64,000 nucleotides of DNA from Urechidicola vernalis (GCF_031846385.1 NZ_JAVRHV010000005.1:140448-204447); one strand, 5' to 3'. Positions 1 through 9,107 are shown, counted from the first letter of the stretch. The notes: generated by a model from the sequence alone, not told the origin. A program made the numbers and translations.

Positions 1-2
1 TT

Positions 3-1079
3 AGTTTCAATTCTAGTGGTGTAAAACTGGTTGAAATTGAAGAAAATTTATTTAAATTACTTCCATCGCAAGAAATATTTAAAATTGAAGATGTCCAGTT
101 GGAATTTGAAAAAAAGAACTACTCTTTAAGTTTGGATAAATTGGTATTAGATTTTAAATCTCAAGTTGCAACAATTAATGATTTTTCATTCAAACCAAAT
201 ATTTCAAAATTCGATTTAGCGGAGAAATACACCTTTAACGATGATGTTTTTGATGTAACTTTTCAAGAAGTAAATGTTTACAATTTTAACTTGATTAAAT
301 TGTTTAAAGAAAATGCTTTTTTACTCGATAGTGTAGCTATAAACGGATTGGATTTAAAGTTGTTTAAAGATAAAAGGAAGCCGTTTAACATGGATAAATA
401 TGTTGGCTTACCACACATTAATTTACAAAATAGTTCCAAAGTTATAAACGTTCCTTTAGTATCTGTTAAGAACAGTCATTTAACAATAGAAGAGCAATTA
501 GAAAATAAAGACACCTTGTTTAGTTTAACGATTAATGATATAAATGCTAAAATTCAAAACATATCTACCATACCAGAATTTACTCAAAATCCAATAACTG
601 TTAATATCGATGCGAATTTAATGAATGAGGCCCCACTACATGTAGTTATGAATATGCCTTTGAAAAAAGGACAACATACCTTTTATTTTTCAGGAGAATT
701 AGGGCAATCGGAGTTCGAATTATATGATGCTGCACTTTATCCAGTACTTGGATTAAAGATTTTAAGCGGAGAGATAGATAAAATGCAATTTTCAGCAAAA
801 GCAAACAATACTTCTTCAAGTGGAAATATGACCATGCTATATCATAATTTAGAAGCAACTGTTTTTAAATCCAACTCCTTAGAAAGAAACAAATTCTTAA
901 GTTGGTCTGTAAATCATGTTGTTAGAAAATCTAACCCTAACAAAAAAGGAAAAGTAAAAGAGGTAGAAATGCAGTTTACACGAGACACCTATAAAGGTTT
1001 GGGGAACTATATTTGGAAAACTCTTCAAAGTGGAATTGTAAATACAATCTCACCAACAGGAAAGGATAAAAAGAAATAA
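3..1079 (+). CDS. AsmA-like / DUF748-type envelope protein, C-terminal part (5' truncated by window)
   Basis: The frame is open from the first bases of the window to a TAA at 1077-1079, so only the C-terminal part of a longer protein is seen. The TTG at position 99 is just an internal Leu codon, not a start. The visible 359 codons are rich in short alternating beta-strand patterns and Asn/Lys/Leu, with no membrane segment or catalytic motif. This fits the repetitive beta-rich periplasmic part of AsmA/TamB/DUF748-like proteins, which bridge the envelope and help outer-membrane homeostasis or lipid transport. The family call is by overall look only. The end is basic (GKDKKK). It converges with the minus-strand glycosyltransferase, with one base between the two stops. 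Confidence 0.55.
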   Translation, partial: SFNSSGVKLVEIEENLFKLLPSQEIFKIEDVQLEFEKKNYSLSLDKLVLDFKSQVATINDFSFKPNISKFDLAEKYTFNDDVFDVTFQEVNVYNFNLIKLFKENAFLLDSVAINGLDLKLFKDKRKPFNMDKYVGLPHINLQNSSKVINVPLVSVKNSHLTIEEQLENKDTLFSLTINDINAKIQNISTIPEFTQNPITVNIDANLMNEAPLHVVMNMPLKKGQHTFYFSGELGQSEFELYDAALYPVLGLKILSGEIDKMQFSAKANNTSSSGNMTMLYHNLEATVFKSNSLERNKFLSWSVNHVVRKSNPNKKGKVKEVEMQFTRDTYKGLGNYIWKTLQSGIVNTISPTGKDKKK

Positions 1080-1080
1080 A

Positions 1081-1812
1081 TTAGTTCCAATAATCTGCCA
1101 CCCATGGAGCAGGTCTTACATATCGATACCATTTACCACGACCACCTTTAATGGCTTTATGAGGATTTATTTCTCCATGAAAGATGATAATTTTTGACCC
1201 TTCTGGAATAGTGGGTTTTTTCCAAAAGGCCAATGGGAATCTAGAAATACAATCGTATTTAAAACTAGGGCACCAGGCTTTATCCCAATATTGTAATTTC
1301 CCTTTGTCGTTAATGGCGTGTGTAAGGTATTCCTGTTCGTTTCTATGTTCTTTAATTACGTTGTCAAAGTTGGCAATAAAATCATCAAAAACATACCCAT
1401 GTTTACCAATATCAAAGCGATAAACAGAGGAATTTCCTGTTATTCTCCATGAACGCCAACTATGATCTTTTATAATCCTGAACTCACCTTCAACATCAAA
1501 GAAACAATCAATATTATCTACAATTACGATATCTAAATCTAAAAACAAGGCTCTTCCTTCCAAACCATATAAATCGGCTTTTAGTGTGGTTAATTTTTTC
1601 CACATCCTTTCGGGTAAATTTGATGGTATGTCAATTTCTGGAATTGGGTGACATTCTACCTCGTCAATAATTCCAGTTTCGTCATCAGTAAAACAAACCA
1701 TTTTAAAATCATATGTTAGGTTTTTACTAACCATAGAATATAATCTATTCACGTATTCTGCTCCGTAAAGAGTTCCCCACTTCATGCAAAAAATATAATT
1801 TGTTTGCGCCAT
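1081..1812 (-). CDS. glycosyltransferase-like protein (nucleotide-diphospho-sugar transferase fold)
   Basis: This 243-residue soluble protein begins MAQTNYIFCMKWGTLYGAEY and has a classic DxD-like segment (FLDLDIVIVDNID, about residues 90-102), which binds the metal and nucleotide sugar in GT-A fold glycosyltransferases. A C-terminal IIFHGEINPHKA stretch supplies the conserved His often seen in GT8-like enzymes. No signal peptide or membrane segment is present. It lies one base downstream of the acidic coiled-coil protein on the same strand and is probably co-transcribed with it. The substrate cannot be told from sequence; capsule, LPS or protein glycosylation are all possible. Confidence 0.7.
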   Translation of the reverse strand: MAQTNYIFCMKWGTLYGAEYVNRLYSMVSKNLTYDFKMVCFTDDETGIIDEVECHPIPEIDIPSNLPERMWKKLTTLKADLYGLEGRALFLDLDIVIVDNIDCFFDVEGEFRIIKDHSWRSWRITGNSSVYRFDIGKHGYVFDDFIANFDNVIKEHRNEQEYLTHAINDKGKLQYWDKAWCPSFKYDCISRFPLAFWKKPTIPEGSKIIIFHGEINPHKAIKGGRGKWYRYVRPAPWVADYWN

Positions 1813-1813
1813 C

Positions 1814-2602
1814 CTATAAGAATTTACGTTCTATTAAATTTATAAACCGGCCTTCAAACTCTTCTTTACCAGTCCAGTCGTAATCTGGTTTCACCATTTT
1901 TTTGATAAAATTCTTAGCCTCTTTTTCTGTTTTAAACGAGTTTAATTGAGAAAGAACTCGGTTAAAATCAGCCTGAGAATGATTAAATAAATGCTTTACA
2001 AATGCAATACGATCATTTAATCCTACTTGAATATTTTTTTGAAGCACATCATTTAAAGAAGTTTTGGTTTGCGTTTTAACATCTTCAGCTTTAGAAAATA
2101 AATTTGTCGTTACATCAGCAGAAACAGCATCTTTAAACTCTTCTTCAATGGTTAATTGTTTTATGGGTTCAGTTTTAACCGCTTCTGATTCAGAAGTATC
2201 ATTTTCTTCCGGCGACTCTATATCTAACACAATTTCCTCTTCAACTTCTTCTTCAACATCAACTTCAGATTGTGTAATTTCTATTTTGGTTTCGACAGTT
2301 TCAACTGGTTCTTCAGTCTTTTGAATTTCAATTTTCTCTTCAACTTCTTCCACCTGCAATAATTCCTCTGCAATTTCAACCTTATTATTTTCAACAGCAA
2401 CTTCAATTTTTTCTAATAACTCTTCTTTGGTTTCTGTTGCAGTTGAAGTCGTTTCTAAATACTCATCAACAAAAGCCAAAACAGATAGTCTTTCATGCAA
2501 TTCTCTTGCTTTCTCTTTTAAAGCATTTACATCATTTCTGTTTTTCATTTGCAAAATAGTATGAGCTAAACTCACTAATTCGGCTTCCAATCTTTTGTGC
2601 AT
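1814..2602 (-). CDS. conserved acidic Bacteroidetes protein, function unknown
   Basis: The 262-residue protein has a helical N-terminus (about 1-50), a long Glu/Val/Thr-rich low-complexity middle (about 60-170) likely to be disordered or coiled coil, and a compact C-terminal module (about 185-262) that looks like the conserved core: NDRIAFVKHLFNHSQADFN, then a Lys-rich segment and a Trp-containing DYDWTGKEEFEGRF motif. I do not recognise a named domain. No signal peptide is seen, so it is probably cytoplasmic. It is the first gene of a two-gene minus-strand unit with the glycosyltransferase and is divergent from tdk. The near-consensus promoter TAAATTTT lies just upstream on the minus strand. 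Confidence 0.6.
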   Translation of the reverse strand: MHKRLEAELVSLAHTILQMKNRNDVNALKEKARELHERLSVLAFVDEYLETTSTATETKEELLEKIEVAVENNKVEIAEELLQVEEVEEKIEIQKTEEPVETVETKIEITQSEVDVEEEVEEEIVLDIESPEENDTSESEAVKTEPIKQLTIEEEFKDAVSADVTTNLFSKAEDVKTQTKTSLNDVLQKNIQVGLNDRIAFVKHLFNHSQADFNRVLSQLNSFKTEKEAKNFIKKMVKPDYDWTGKEEFEGRFINLIERKFL

Positions 2603-2618
2603 AAGTTCGAAAATTTAG

Positions 2619-2650
2619 TTGGTGGTACGTGTTTATTTTTGATACATTTG
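2619..2650 (+). promoter_or_regulatory. Bacteroidetes-type promoter for tdk-alr
   Basis: A TTG at 2619-2621 and TACATTTG at 2643-2650 (exact match to TAnnTTTG) are spaced by 21 bp, as in the -33/-7 promoters of Bacteroidetes. A second -7-like TAAATTTG lies at 2665-2672. Both are upstream of the tdk ATG at 2702. Confidence 0.6.
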
Positions 2651-2701
2651 TAGGGTTAGCAAGATAAATTTGTTTAACCTTACAAGTCCGAAAATTACAA
2701 A

Positions 2702-3331
2702 ATGTTTCTTGAAAATACAGTAAATCATACAGAACAATTTGGGTGGATAGAAGTTATTTGTGGGTCGATGTTTTCAGGAAAAACTGAAGAATTAATTCGA
2801 CGACTAAGAAGAGCTCAGTTCGCAAAGCAAAAAGTTGAAATTTTTAAACCAGCGGTTGACATTCGTTATGATGAAGAGAAAGTGGTTTCTCATGACTCTA
2901 ATGAAATAAGGTCTACACCGGTTCCAGCGGCCGCCAATATTAGAATTTTGGCAAGTGATGTTGATGTAGTTGGTATTGATGAGGCGCAATTTTTTGATGA
3001 TGAAATTGTAGCGGTCTGCAATGATTTGGCGAATAGAGGGGTTAGAGTAATTGTAGCAGGGTTGGACATGGATTTTAAAGGAAACCCGTTTGGACCTATG
3101 CCTGCCTTAATGGCCACTGCAGAATATGTGACCAAAGTACATGCTGTATGTACGAGAACTGGAAACTTAGCCCATTATAGTCATAGAACTGCAGAGGGTG
3201 ACGATTTGGTTTTATTGGGAGAAACCCAAGAATATGAACCGTTGAGTAGGGCGGCATATTACAAGGCAAATCTTGAAAAAAAAGTTGCCAAAATGGATGT
3301 TATTGAAGAAGAGATAAAAAAAGATGAGTAA
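2702..3331 (+). CDS. tdk: thymidine kinase (type II)
   Basis: Phosphorylates thymidine to dTMP in the pyrimidine salvage pathway. The Walker A loop GSMFSGKT is at residues 21-28 and DEAQFF (about 93-98) is the conserved Walker B and catalytic-base segment. At 209 residues it has normal family length. The C-terminal lasso region, which in most type II kinases holds a four-Cys zinc site, reads VCTRTGNLAHYSH and keeps only one Cys, so the zinc site seems to be absent. The 3' end overlaps alr by 8 bases, which suggests translational coupling. Confidence 0.95.
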   Translation: MFLENTVNHTEQFGWIEVICGSMFSGKTEELIRRLRRAQFAKQKVEIFKPAVDIRYDEEKVVSHDSNEIRSTPVPAAANIRILASDVDVVGIDEAQFFDDEIVAVCNDLANRGVRVIVAGLDMDFKGNPFGPMPALMATAEYVTKVHAVCTRTGNLAHYSHRTAEGDDLVLLGETQEYEPLSRAAYYKANLEKKVAKMDVIEEEIKKDE

Positions 3332-4424
3332 CCATGTTACCACTTTACGAATTGATTTAAACGCCTTACATTTTAATTTAAATTATTTTAAATCTAAAGT
3401 TAAGAGCGAGACTAAAATAATGGCCGTTGTTAAAGCTTTCGGTTATGGTAGCGACGCTATTGCTGTTGCACAATTTATCCAAAATAAGGTTTCTTATTTT
3501 GCTGTTGCGTATACCCATGAAGGAGTAAGTCTTAGAGAAGTGGGAATTAAAACACCAATTTTGGTTTTACACCCTCAGAAAGAGAATTTAGTGGATCTAT
3601 TATCGTATGACTTAGAACCAAACTTATACAATAGAAACATTCTTGAAGAATTTGTTGAAATAGCAAGTCACAATAAAGTAACAGATTACCCTGTCCATAT
3701 TAAATTTAATACTGGATTAAATAGATTAGGGTTTTCGTTTGAAGATATTGATTATTTGAGGAATGAATTAAAAGAGAGCCTAGCATTAAAAGTTAAATCT
3801 CTTTTCTCTCATCTGGCCGCCTCGGAAGACCTTAATGAAAAGGAATTTACACTTGACCAAATTGCTTTATTCAAAAAGATTTCAACGGAATTCCAACATA
3901 AATTTGGATTTATGCCTGAACTTCATTTATGCAATACATCTGGGGTTTTAAATTACCCGGAAGCTCATTTAGATATGGTGCGAGTAGGAATTGGTTTATA
4001 CGGACTTACCAATGAAAAAAACGCCGGTTTGGTGTTAAAAAACGTACTTTCCTTAAAATCTATAATATCTCAAATTCATTCCCTTAAAAAAGGTGAGAGT
4101 ATTGGATATAACAGAGGCTTAATCGCTAAAGAATCTATGCATATAGCTACAATTCCTATTGGTCATGCCGATGGAATACCAAGAATCCTTGGAAATGGAA
4201 AAGGGTTTGTACATATTAATGGACAGAAAGTACAAATTGTGGGTAATGTGTGTATGGATATGATAATGGTAGATATTTCAGGTATTGAATGCAAAGAAGG
4301 TGATTCTGTAGTTATTTTTGATAGCCAAGAATCCATTGAAGAATTAGCAACTGCAGCCGATACCATTTCGTATGAAATGCTAACCGCTATTTCACAACGA
4401 GTTAGAAGAGTGTTGGTGTCTTAA
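3324..4424 (+). CDS. alr: alanine racemase
   Basis: A PLP enzyme that interconverts L- and D-alanine for peptidoglycan synthesis. The PLP lysine is K37 in VVKAFGYGSD (the family usually has VKANAYGHG). The opposite catalytic Tyr lies in SIGYNRG (about Y262), and the family motifs PIGHADG and GNVCMDM follow. The first of these usually reads GYADG, so Tyr is replaced by His there. Length (366 residues) is typical of monofunctional Alr; in some Bacteroidetes Alr is fused to MurF, but not here. It overlaps tdk by 8 bases. Confidence 0.95.
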   Translation: MSNHVTTLRIDLNALHFNLNYFKSKVKSETKIMAVVKAFGYGSDAIAVAQFIQNKVSYFAVAYTHEGVSLREVGIKTPILVLHPQKENLVDLLSYDLEPNLYNRNILEEFVEIASHNKVTDYPVHIKFNTGLNRLGFSFEDIDYLRNELKESLALKVKSLFSHLAASEDLNEKEFTLDQIALFKKISTEFQHKFGFMPELHLCNTSGVLNYPEAHLDMVRVGIGLYGLTNEKNAGLVLKNVLSLKSIISQIHSLKKGESIGYNRGLIAKESMHIATIPIGHADGIPRILGNGKGFVHINGQKVQIVGNVCMDMIMVDISGIECKEGDSVVIFDSQESIEELATAADTISYEMLTAISQRVRRVLVS

Positions 4425-4469
4425 AAATCATTATATTAGTATTCTAATTACTAATTAAAACTAATTATT

Positions 4470-4871
4470 ATGGGAATGCTCAAAGAATTTAAAGCCTTTG
4501 CAATGAAGGGAAACCTTGTAGATATTGCTGTTGGTTTTGTAATGGGTGCCGCATTTAAAAGTGTGGTTACTTCGTTTACAGGAGGAATTGTTTCTCCGTT
4601 AATAGGACTGATATTTAATTCTAACTTTAAAGATTTAAAATATGTGGTAAAGGAAGGCGTTGCAAATGCAGAAGGTAAAATTGAGGGAGAAGTTGCTGTG
4701 TTGTATGGCGATTTTTTAACAAACACGATCGATTTTATTATAGTCGCGTTTGTGATGTTTATGGTTGTAAAAGGGGTAAATAAAATGAAAACTCCACCGC
4801 CGCCGCCTGCACCATCCGGTCCAAGTGACAATGATCTACTTGCCGAGATTAGAGATTTATTGAAAAAATAA
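4470..4871 (+). CDS. mscL: large-conductance mechanosensitive channel MscL
   Basis: A homopentameric inner-membrane pressure-relief channel opened by hypo-osmotic shock. The N-terminus MGMLKEFKAFAMKGNLVDIA and the following TM1 (VGFVMGAAFKSVV) match the family strongly. TM2 is DFIIVAFVMFMVVKGV (about 87-102), followed by KMKTPPPPPAPSG and a cytoplasmic helical bundle helix ending in LLKK. At 133 residues it has normal length. The gene stands alone 45 bp after alr and is followed at once by a rho-independent terminator. Confidence 0.96.
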   Translation: MGMLKEFKAFAMKGNLVDIAVGFVMGAAFKSVVTSFTGGIVSPLIGLIFNSNFKDLKYVVKEGVANAEGKIEGEVAVLYGDFLTNTIDFIIVAFVMFMVVKGVNKMKTPPPPPAPSGPSDNDLLAEIRDLLKK

Positions 4872-4878
4872 AGTTAAA

Positions 4879-4909
4879 AGCCTGATATTTAAAAATATCG
4901 GGCTTTTTT
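4879..4909 (+). terminator. rho-independent terminator after mscL
   Basis: Eleven-base arms (4879-4889 and 4894-4904, one G-U pair) enclose a 4-nt loop and are followed by a T run ending at 4909. The T run reaches the stop codon of the converging Old Yellow Enzyme gene. Confidence 0.85.
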
Positions 4910-6128
4910 AAAACCACCCATTTACCAATTCGTTTTTGGTCATTCTAACAATGGCAGCATATGGGCTGTAATTTGGTTTTAAAGGTTTGTTTTTTGCAAT
5001 TTGATGTATTTGATAATCGTAGAATCCAGCTTCGGCAAAATCGCTCATTTTTTTAATTGGAAAATCAAAGGAAGCATCTTGCATGGTTGTTTTTTCTTTG
5101 TTCACAAAACAAGAAGGAAATGATTCATCAGCCAAATATGGTCTTGCAAAACCGATCATTTCTAATTCGTTATTTGCTATTACTTGCTCACAAAATTCTA
5201 AGGTTCGAAATCCACCAGTTACCATTAAGGGAATATTTGTTTCTTTTCTAACTTTCTCGGCAAACTCCATAAAATAAGCCTCTCTTTTTCGAGTAGATTC
5301 GCGTTCACTACGTTTTGTTAAGAACACAATATTCTCATAGGTTCCGCCAGAAATTTCAAGCAAATCGATGTTTAGTTCTTTCAATCGCTCAATTACATAA
5401 AAGGCATCTTTTTCATCAAATCCACCACGTTGAAAATCTGCTGAATTTAATTTAACTGCTATAGGAAAATCTGCACCAAGTTCTATCCTTGCTTTTTTAA
5501 TTATTTCTAATAAAACTCTAGATCTATTTTCTATAAAGCCTCCATACTCGTCCGTTCTTTTATTGGTATTTGGTGATAAAAATTGGCTTAATAAATAACC
5601 ATGAGCAGCATGAAACTGAACTCCTGTAAATCCTGCTTTTTTACAAACTTTTGCGGTGGTAACATAACGCTCTATTACATCTTCAATTTGCTCAATTGTC
5701 ATTGCCTTTGGCTTGGCAAATAGGCCTAATTTTTTCAATTTTACGGCGGATGGAGCAATAGGATTAAAGGTTGAAAAAATGGTTGATTGCCTTCCTCCAT
5801 GGCTTATTTGTGCCCAGAACTGATTACCATTACTAGTTCCAGCCTTTGCATATTTTGTTAATTGCTCTAACCCACTTTCATTTTCTACAACAACATTTCC
5901 AGATGATTCTTTATAGCGTTTATCTACCATAATGTTTCCTGATATTAGAAGCCCAGTTCCAGAATTAGCCCACTTCTTATATAAATTGGTTAAGGTATCT
6001 GTGGCGTAAAAGTTTTTATCAGACAAACGTTCGGTCATTGCAGCTTTCGCAATTCTATTCGGAATTACTACACCACATGGTAATGTAAATGGCTGCAGTA
6101 AAGGAGAGTACCTATTAAATTTTGTCAT
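4908..6128 (-). CDS. NADH:flavin oxidoreductase / Old Yellow Enzyme family
   Basis: An FMN-dependent ene-reductase with a TIM barrel, 406 residues. Family landmarks are PNRIAKAAMTERL near the N-terminus, WAQISHGGRQS, the substrate-binding pair in VQFHAAHGYLLSQFLSP, NKRTDEYGG, ENRSRVLLEI and a C-terminal phosphate-binding MVTGGFR segment with IGFARPYLADESF. The natural substrate is unknown; members reduce activated C=C bonds of enones or nitro compounds. It is the last gene of the M23-GH3-MOSC-OYE unit, 5 bases after the MOSC gene. Confidence 0.9.
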   Translation of the reverse strand: MTKFNRYSPLLQPFTLPCGVVIPNRIAKAAMTERLSDKNFYATDTLTNLYKKWANSGTGLLISGNIMVDKRYKESSGNVVVENESGLEQLTKYAKAGTSNGNQFWAQISHGGRQSTIFSTFNPIAPSAVKLKKLGLFAKPKAMTIEQIEDVIERYVTTAKVCKKAGFTGVQFHAAHGYLLSQFLSPNTNKRTDEYGGFIENRSRVLLEIIKKARIELGADFPIAVKLNSADFQRGGFDEKDAFYVIERLKELNIDLLEISGGTYENIVFLTKRSERESTRKREAYFMEFAEKVRKETNIPLMVTGGFRTLEFCEQVIANNELEMIGFARPYLADESFPSCFVNKEKTTMQDASFDFPIKKMSDFAEAGFYDYQIHQIAKNKPLKPNYSPYAAIVRMTKNELVNGWF

Positions 6129-6133
6129 GATAG

Positions 6134-6676
6134 TTACTTTTTTGTGTTGTATACTTCCGCAATGGTTTGCGTGTCTTTTTTGATATTCTCAGGAATAAGG
6201 ATGTCTCCAGTTTCAACTTTTCCAGTTTTTAAAACCTTAAAATAAATACCACTTTTAGTACTATTCCAAAATTGCTTTACGATGGTTTGTGTTTCAAATC
6301 GAATACCTAATTTAAAACAAGGTTGTCTTGGTTTGGTTACTTCAAGTAGGCATTGTCCTAATTGATAGGTACTGCCAACAGTAATGTTTTCTTCGTCTAA
6401 CTCATCAAAAGTCAAATTTTCTCCAAACATTCCGAATTCCCAATCTAGATTGGGGTGCAAATCTTTGAAATATACATAGTGCTGGGCTGAATAGCCATAA
6501 ACAGCTTGCTCTGATCCTCCATGGTGCTTTCTGTCTACAACGGCATCATCTTCTACATCTTCTTCCCCTAAGAAAATTGATCCATTGGTTGGGTATTTAT
6601 AAATACCAGTTTCAACAGATTTATTTTTCCATTGAATTACTTTTCTTTCACCAATATTTGTAGCTAAAACTTTCAT
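6134..6676 (-). CDS. MOSC domain-containing protein (YiiM-like)
   Basis: The MOSC domain binds molybdenum cofactor or sulfur carrier and occurs in Mo-cofactor sulfurases and in YiiM-type N-hydroxylated-compound reductases. The conserved RKHHGGSEQAVYGYS, the MFGENLTF segment and the invariant Cys in TKPRQPCFKLG (about residue 120) are all present. It has 180 residues and no other domain, so it needs a partner for electron transfer. The start overlaps the stop of the GH3 gene by 4 bases (ATGA), and the flavin enzyme follows 5 bases later, so the Old Yellow Enzyme could in principle be a redox partner; that is inference. Confidence 0.85.
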   Translation of the reverse strand: MKVLATNIGERKVIQWKNKSVETGIYKYPTNGSIFLGEEDVEDDAVVDRKHHGGSEQAVYGYSAQHYVYFKDLHPNLDWEFGMFGENLTFDELDEENITVGSTYQLGQCLLEVTKPRQPCFKLGIRFETQTIVKQFWNSTKSGIYFKVLKTGKVETGDILIPENIKKDTQTIAEVYNTKK

Positions 6677-8163
6677 AGGATATAATTTTCTAAACGATCA
6701 ACAATTTTTCTGTCGTTTGAAAGCCTCGGGATTTTATTTTGCCCCCCTAACTTTCCTTGAGACTTCATATATTCATGAAAGCCACCTCTCTTTACAATCG
6801 ATATTTTTAAGGGTTGTAAAATTTTACCCTCAATTAAATCTTTATAATAGCTGTTTTGTTTTTGTAACGAGTTATCGATGTCCAATTTAAAAGTCTCAAT
6901 ATCGTTTGGTATTTCCTCAAATTCCACAAACCATTCATGATAAGGTAATTCATTTTTAGTCTTAATTTTAGGAGCCAAAGTATATTCGGTAACACTTGCG
7001 TTTGAATTGATAGTTGCTTCTAGCATTGCAGATTCCACTTCTTTACCAATAACATGTTCTCCAAATGCTGATATAAAATGTTTTATACGTCCTGTAACCA
7101 ATATCCTATGAGGTTTTAGGTTCACAAATGCTATAGTATCCCCAATATTATAACCCCAAAGACCTGCATTGGTATTTAAAATAATAACATAGTTTACTCC
7201 TATTTCAACATCGGCAATCGAAAGTCTTGTCGGATTTTCATCATAAAATTCGTCAGCTGGTATAAATTCATAAAAAATACCACCATTTAAATTTAATAGC
7301 ATACCAATTTCATCGGTATCTTGATAGGCAATAAATCCTTCAGAAGCAGGATATAATTCTACCGACGGCACATTGCGACCAATTAATTCTTCAAACTTTT
7401 TTCGATAAGGTTCGTAGTTAACGCCGCCATAAACAAAAACTTCAAAATTTGGAAAAACGTCTCCAACTTTCTTACCAGTTCTAGCTACAATTCGTTCAAA
7501 ATACATTTGTACCCAAGATGGAATTCCACCAATTAAACGCATATCTTCATTAATGGTTTCATCAATTACTTTCTCAACTTTTGTTTCCCAATCTTCAATA
7601 CAATTTGTTTCCCAGCTTGGCAGTCTATTTTTTTGCAAATAACCAGGGACATAATGCGCAGAAATTCCTGAAAGTCTTCCGACTTTAACTCCATTTTTTT
7701 CATTTAATTCTGGACTGCCTTGAAGAAAGATCATTTTACCCTCAACAAAATTCGCTTTCTTTTTTCGGTTGATGTACATTAATAGTGCATTTCTAGCGCC
7801 CTTAATATGTTCGGGCATAGAGGATTTGGTAAGGGGAATGTATTTTGTGCCAGAAGTAGTTCCTGAAGTTTTGGCAAAGTACAGCGGTTTTCCCTTCCAT
7901 AAAACATTCGATTCTCCGGCAACAACACGATCTACATATGGTCTTAAACCTTCGTAATCTCTAATAGGGATATTTGTTTTAAAATCGCCGTAATTTTTTA
8001 TGTTAGAAAAGTTATGATCTTTTCCAAATGAGGTATATTTTGCTTTGGAAAGCAGTTTTTCCATTACTTTATCCTGCGTTTTAACAGGATTATATGCCCA
8101 TTTATAAATACGTTTTACTACGCTTTTTGCAAATGGAATCGCTAGAATTGATTTTATATTCAT
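6673..8163 (-). CDS. GH3 auxin-responsive promoter family protein (adenylate-forming)
   Basis: A member of the acyl-adenylate (ANL) superfamily, which activates a carboxylate with ATP and usually conjugates it to an amine. Motif I is KTSGTTSGTKYIPLT (about 103-117), followed by the GGVNYEPYR and YPASEGFIA motifs, the latter lining the nucleotide site. The length (496) is close to GH3 proteins of other Bacteroidetes. No substrate can be assigned. It starts one base after the stop of the M23 peptidase gene and overlaps the MOSC gene, so the four genes form one tight operon. Confidence 0.88.
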   Translation of the reverse strand: MNIKSILAIPFAKSVVKRIYKWAYNPVKTQDKVMEKLLSKAKYTSFGKDHNFSNIKNYGDFKTNIPIRDYEGLRPYVDRVVAGESNVLWKGKPLYFAKTSGTTSGTKYIPLTKSSMPEHIKGARNALLMYINRKKKANFVEGKMIFLQGSPELNEKNGVKVGRLSGISAHYVPGYLQKNRLPSWETNCIEDWETKVEKVIDETINEDMRLIGGIPSWVQMYFERIVARTGKKVGDVFPNFEVFVYGGVNYEPYRKKFEELIGRNVPSVELYPASEGFIAYQDTDEIGMLLNLNGGIFYEFIPADEFYDENPTRLSIADVEIGVNYVIILNTNAGLWGYNIGDTIAFVNLKPHRILVTGRIKHFISAFGEHVIGKEVESAMLEATINSNASVTEYTLAPKIKTKNELPYHEWFVEFEEIPNDIETFKLDIDNSLQKQNSYYKDLIEGKILQPLKISIVKRGGFHEYMKSQGKLGGQNKIPRLSNDRKIVDRLENYIL

Positions 8164-9033
8164 TTATTCGAAATCAATAAAATTAGTTGGATTTACTGGA
8201 TAACCGTCACTCCATAATTCAAAATGTAAATGAGGGCCAGTAGTTAGTTCACCAGTAGATCCTGAACTTGCAATAACTTCACCAGACTTTACTAAATCTC
8301 CTTGTTGCTTATGCAATTCTCCATTGTGTTTGTATATTGAGATATATTTTTTAGTATGCTGTAATACGATTACATGTCCCGTAGCTGCAGTCCATTCTGC
8401 AAAAACAACTGTACCATCTGCAACGGCCTTAACAGGGGTTCCAGTTTTAACAACAACATCAACGGCGAAATGACGAAGGTTTATATCGTAGGTTTGCGTG
8501 ATTTTTCCTGTTACGGGAGCAAAAAATACAATTCCTACATCTTTTTGGGCCTCGTTAAAAAAACTGTATTTGTCTTCACTTTCAACTTCTAGTCGGAAAA
8601 GAGAGTCTAATTCGGAACTATCTATTTGCAATGAATCTTGATTGAACTGTAATGTTTCAAACACCGAGTCTTTATCAAAATTAAAAGCAGTAACATCATC
8701 CATTAATACATTCTGAAAATTACTAATGTATCGGTTATTCACTTCTAGAATAGTTTCTAAAGAATCAATTTTTAAAATTAATTCATTTGTTTGTTTTTTT
8801 AGTTTAAGAGATGAATAGCCCGGAATATATTCCTTTAGAGAAGTAAAAGAGATTAAAGCCGCTGTAACACTAATTAATATTATAGCGACAATGCCAATTG
8901 CAATAAATACGTTTAACCGACTCATTTTAAAAGACAACTTTTCTTCAAAAGTATCTTCGTTAATCAATACCATACGGTATTTGTGAGTGAGTTTCTGTTT
9001 TAGATTCTTTTTATTTTGTGTTTGTTCTGTCAT
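8164..9033 (-). CDS. M23 family metallopeptidase with membrane anchor
   Basis: A predicted peptidoglycan endopeptidase or division/elongation regulator of the LytM type. The N-terminal cytoplasmic tail is basic, then one membrane helix (about 37-63 from MTEQ), a helical linker, and a C-terminal LytM domain with RHFAVD and GPHLHFELW, so both zinc-binding motifs are intact. The longest ORF begins at a TTG at 9051, but that TTG is part of a TATATTTG promoter element, so I use the ATG at 9033 (MTEQTQNKK). It is the first gene of the M23-GH3-MOSC-OYE unit. Confidence 0.9.
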   Translation of the reverse strand: MTEQTQNKKNLKQKLTHKYRMVLINEDTFEEKLSFKMSRLNVFIAIGIVAIILISVTAALISFTSLKEYIPGYSSLKLKKQTNELILKIDSLETILEVNNRYISNFQNVLMDDVTAFNFDKDSVFETLQFNQDSLQIDSSELDSLFRLEVESEDKYSFFNEAQKDVGIVFFAPVTGKITQTYDINLRHFAVDVVVKTGTPVKAVADGTVVFAEWTAATGHVIVLQHTKKYISIYKHNGELHKQQGDLVKSGEVIASSGSTGELTTGPHLHFELWSDGYPVNPTNFIDFE

Positions 9034-9048
9034 AAATCCTCTTAAAAG

Positions 9049-9056
9049 CAAATATA
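9049..9056 (-). promoter_or_regulatory. -7 element TATATTTG for the M23-GH3-MOSC-OYE operon
   Basis: An exact TAnnTTTG match on the minus strand, 16 bases upstream of the ATG at 9033. It overlaps the TTG that opens the longest ORF. Confidence 0.6.
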
Positions 9057-9107
9057 CAACGGAAATTGCTTAGAATAATTTCATTTAAAAATACAGTAAT
9101 TTTCCCT

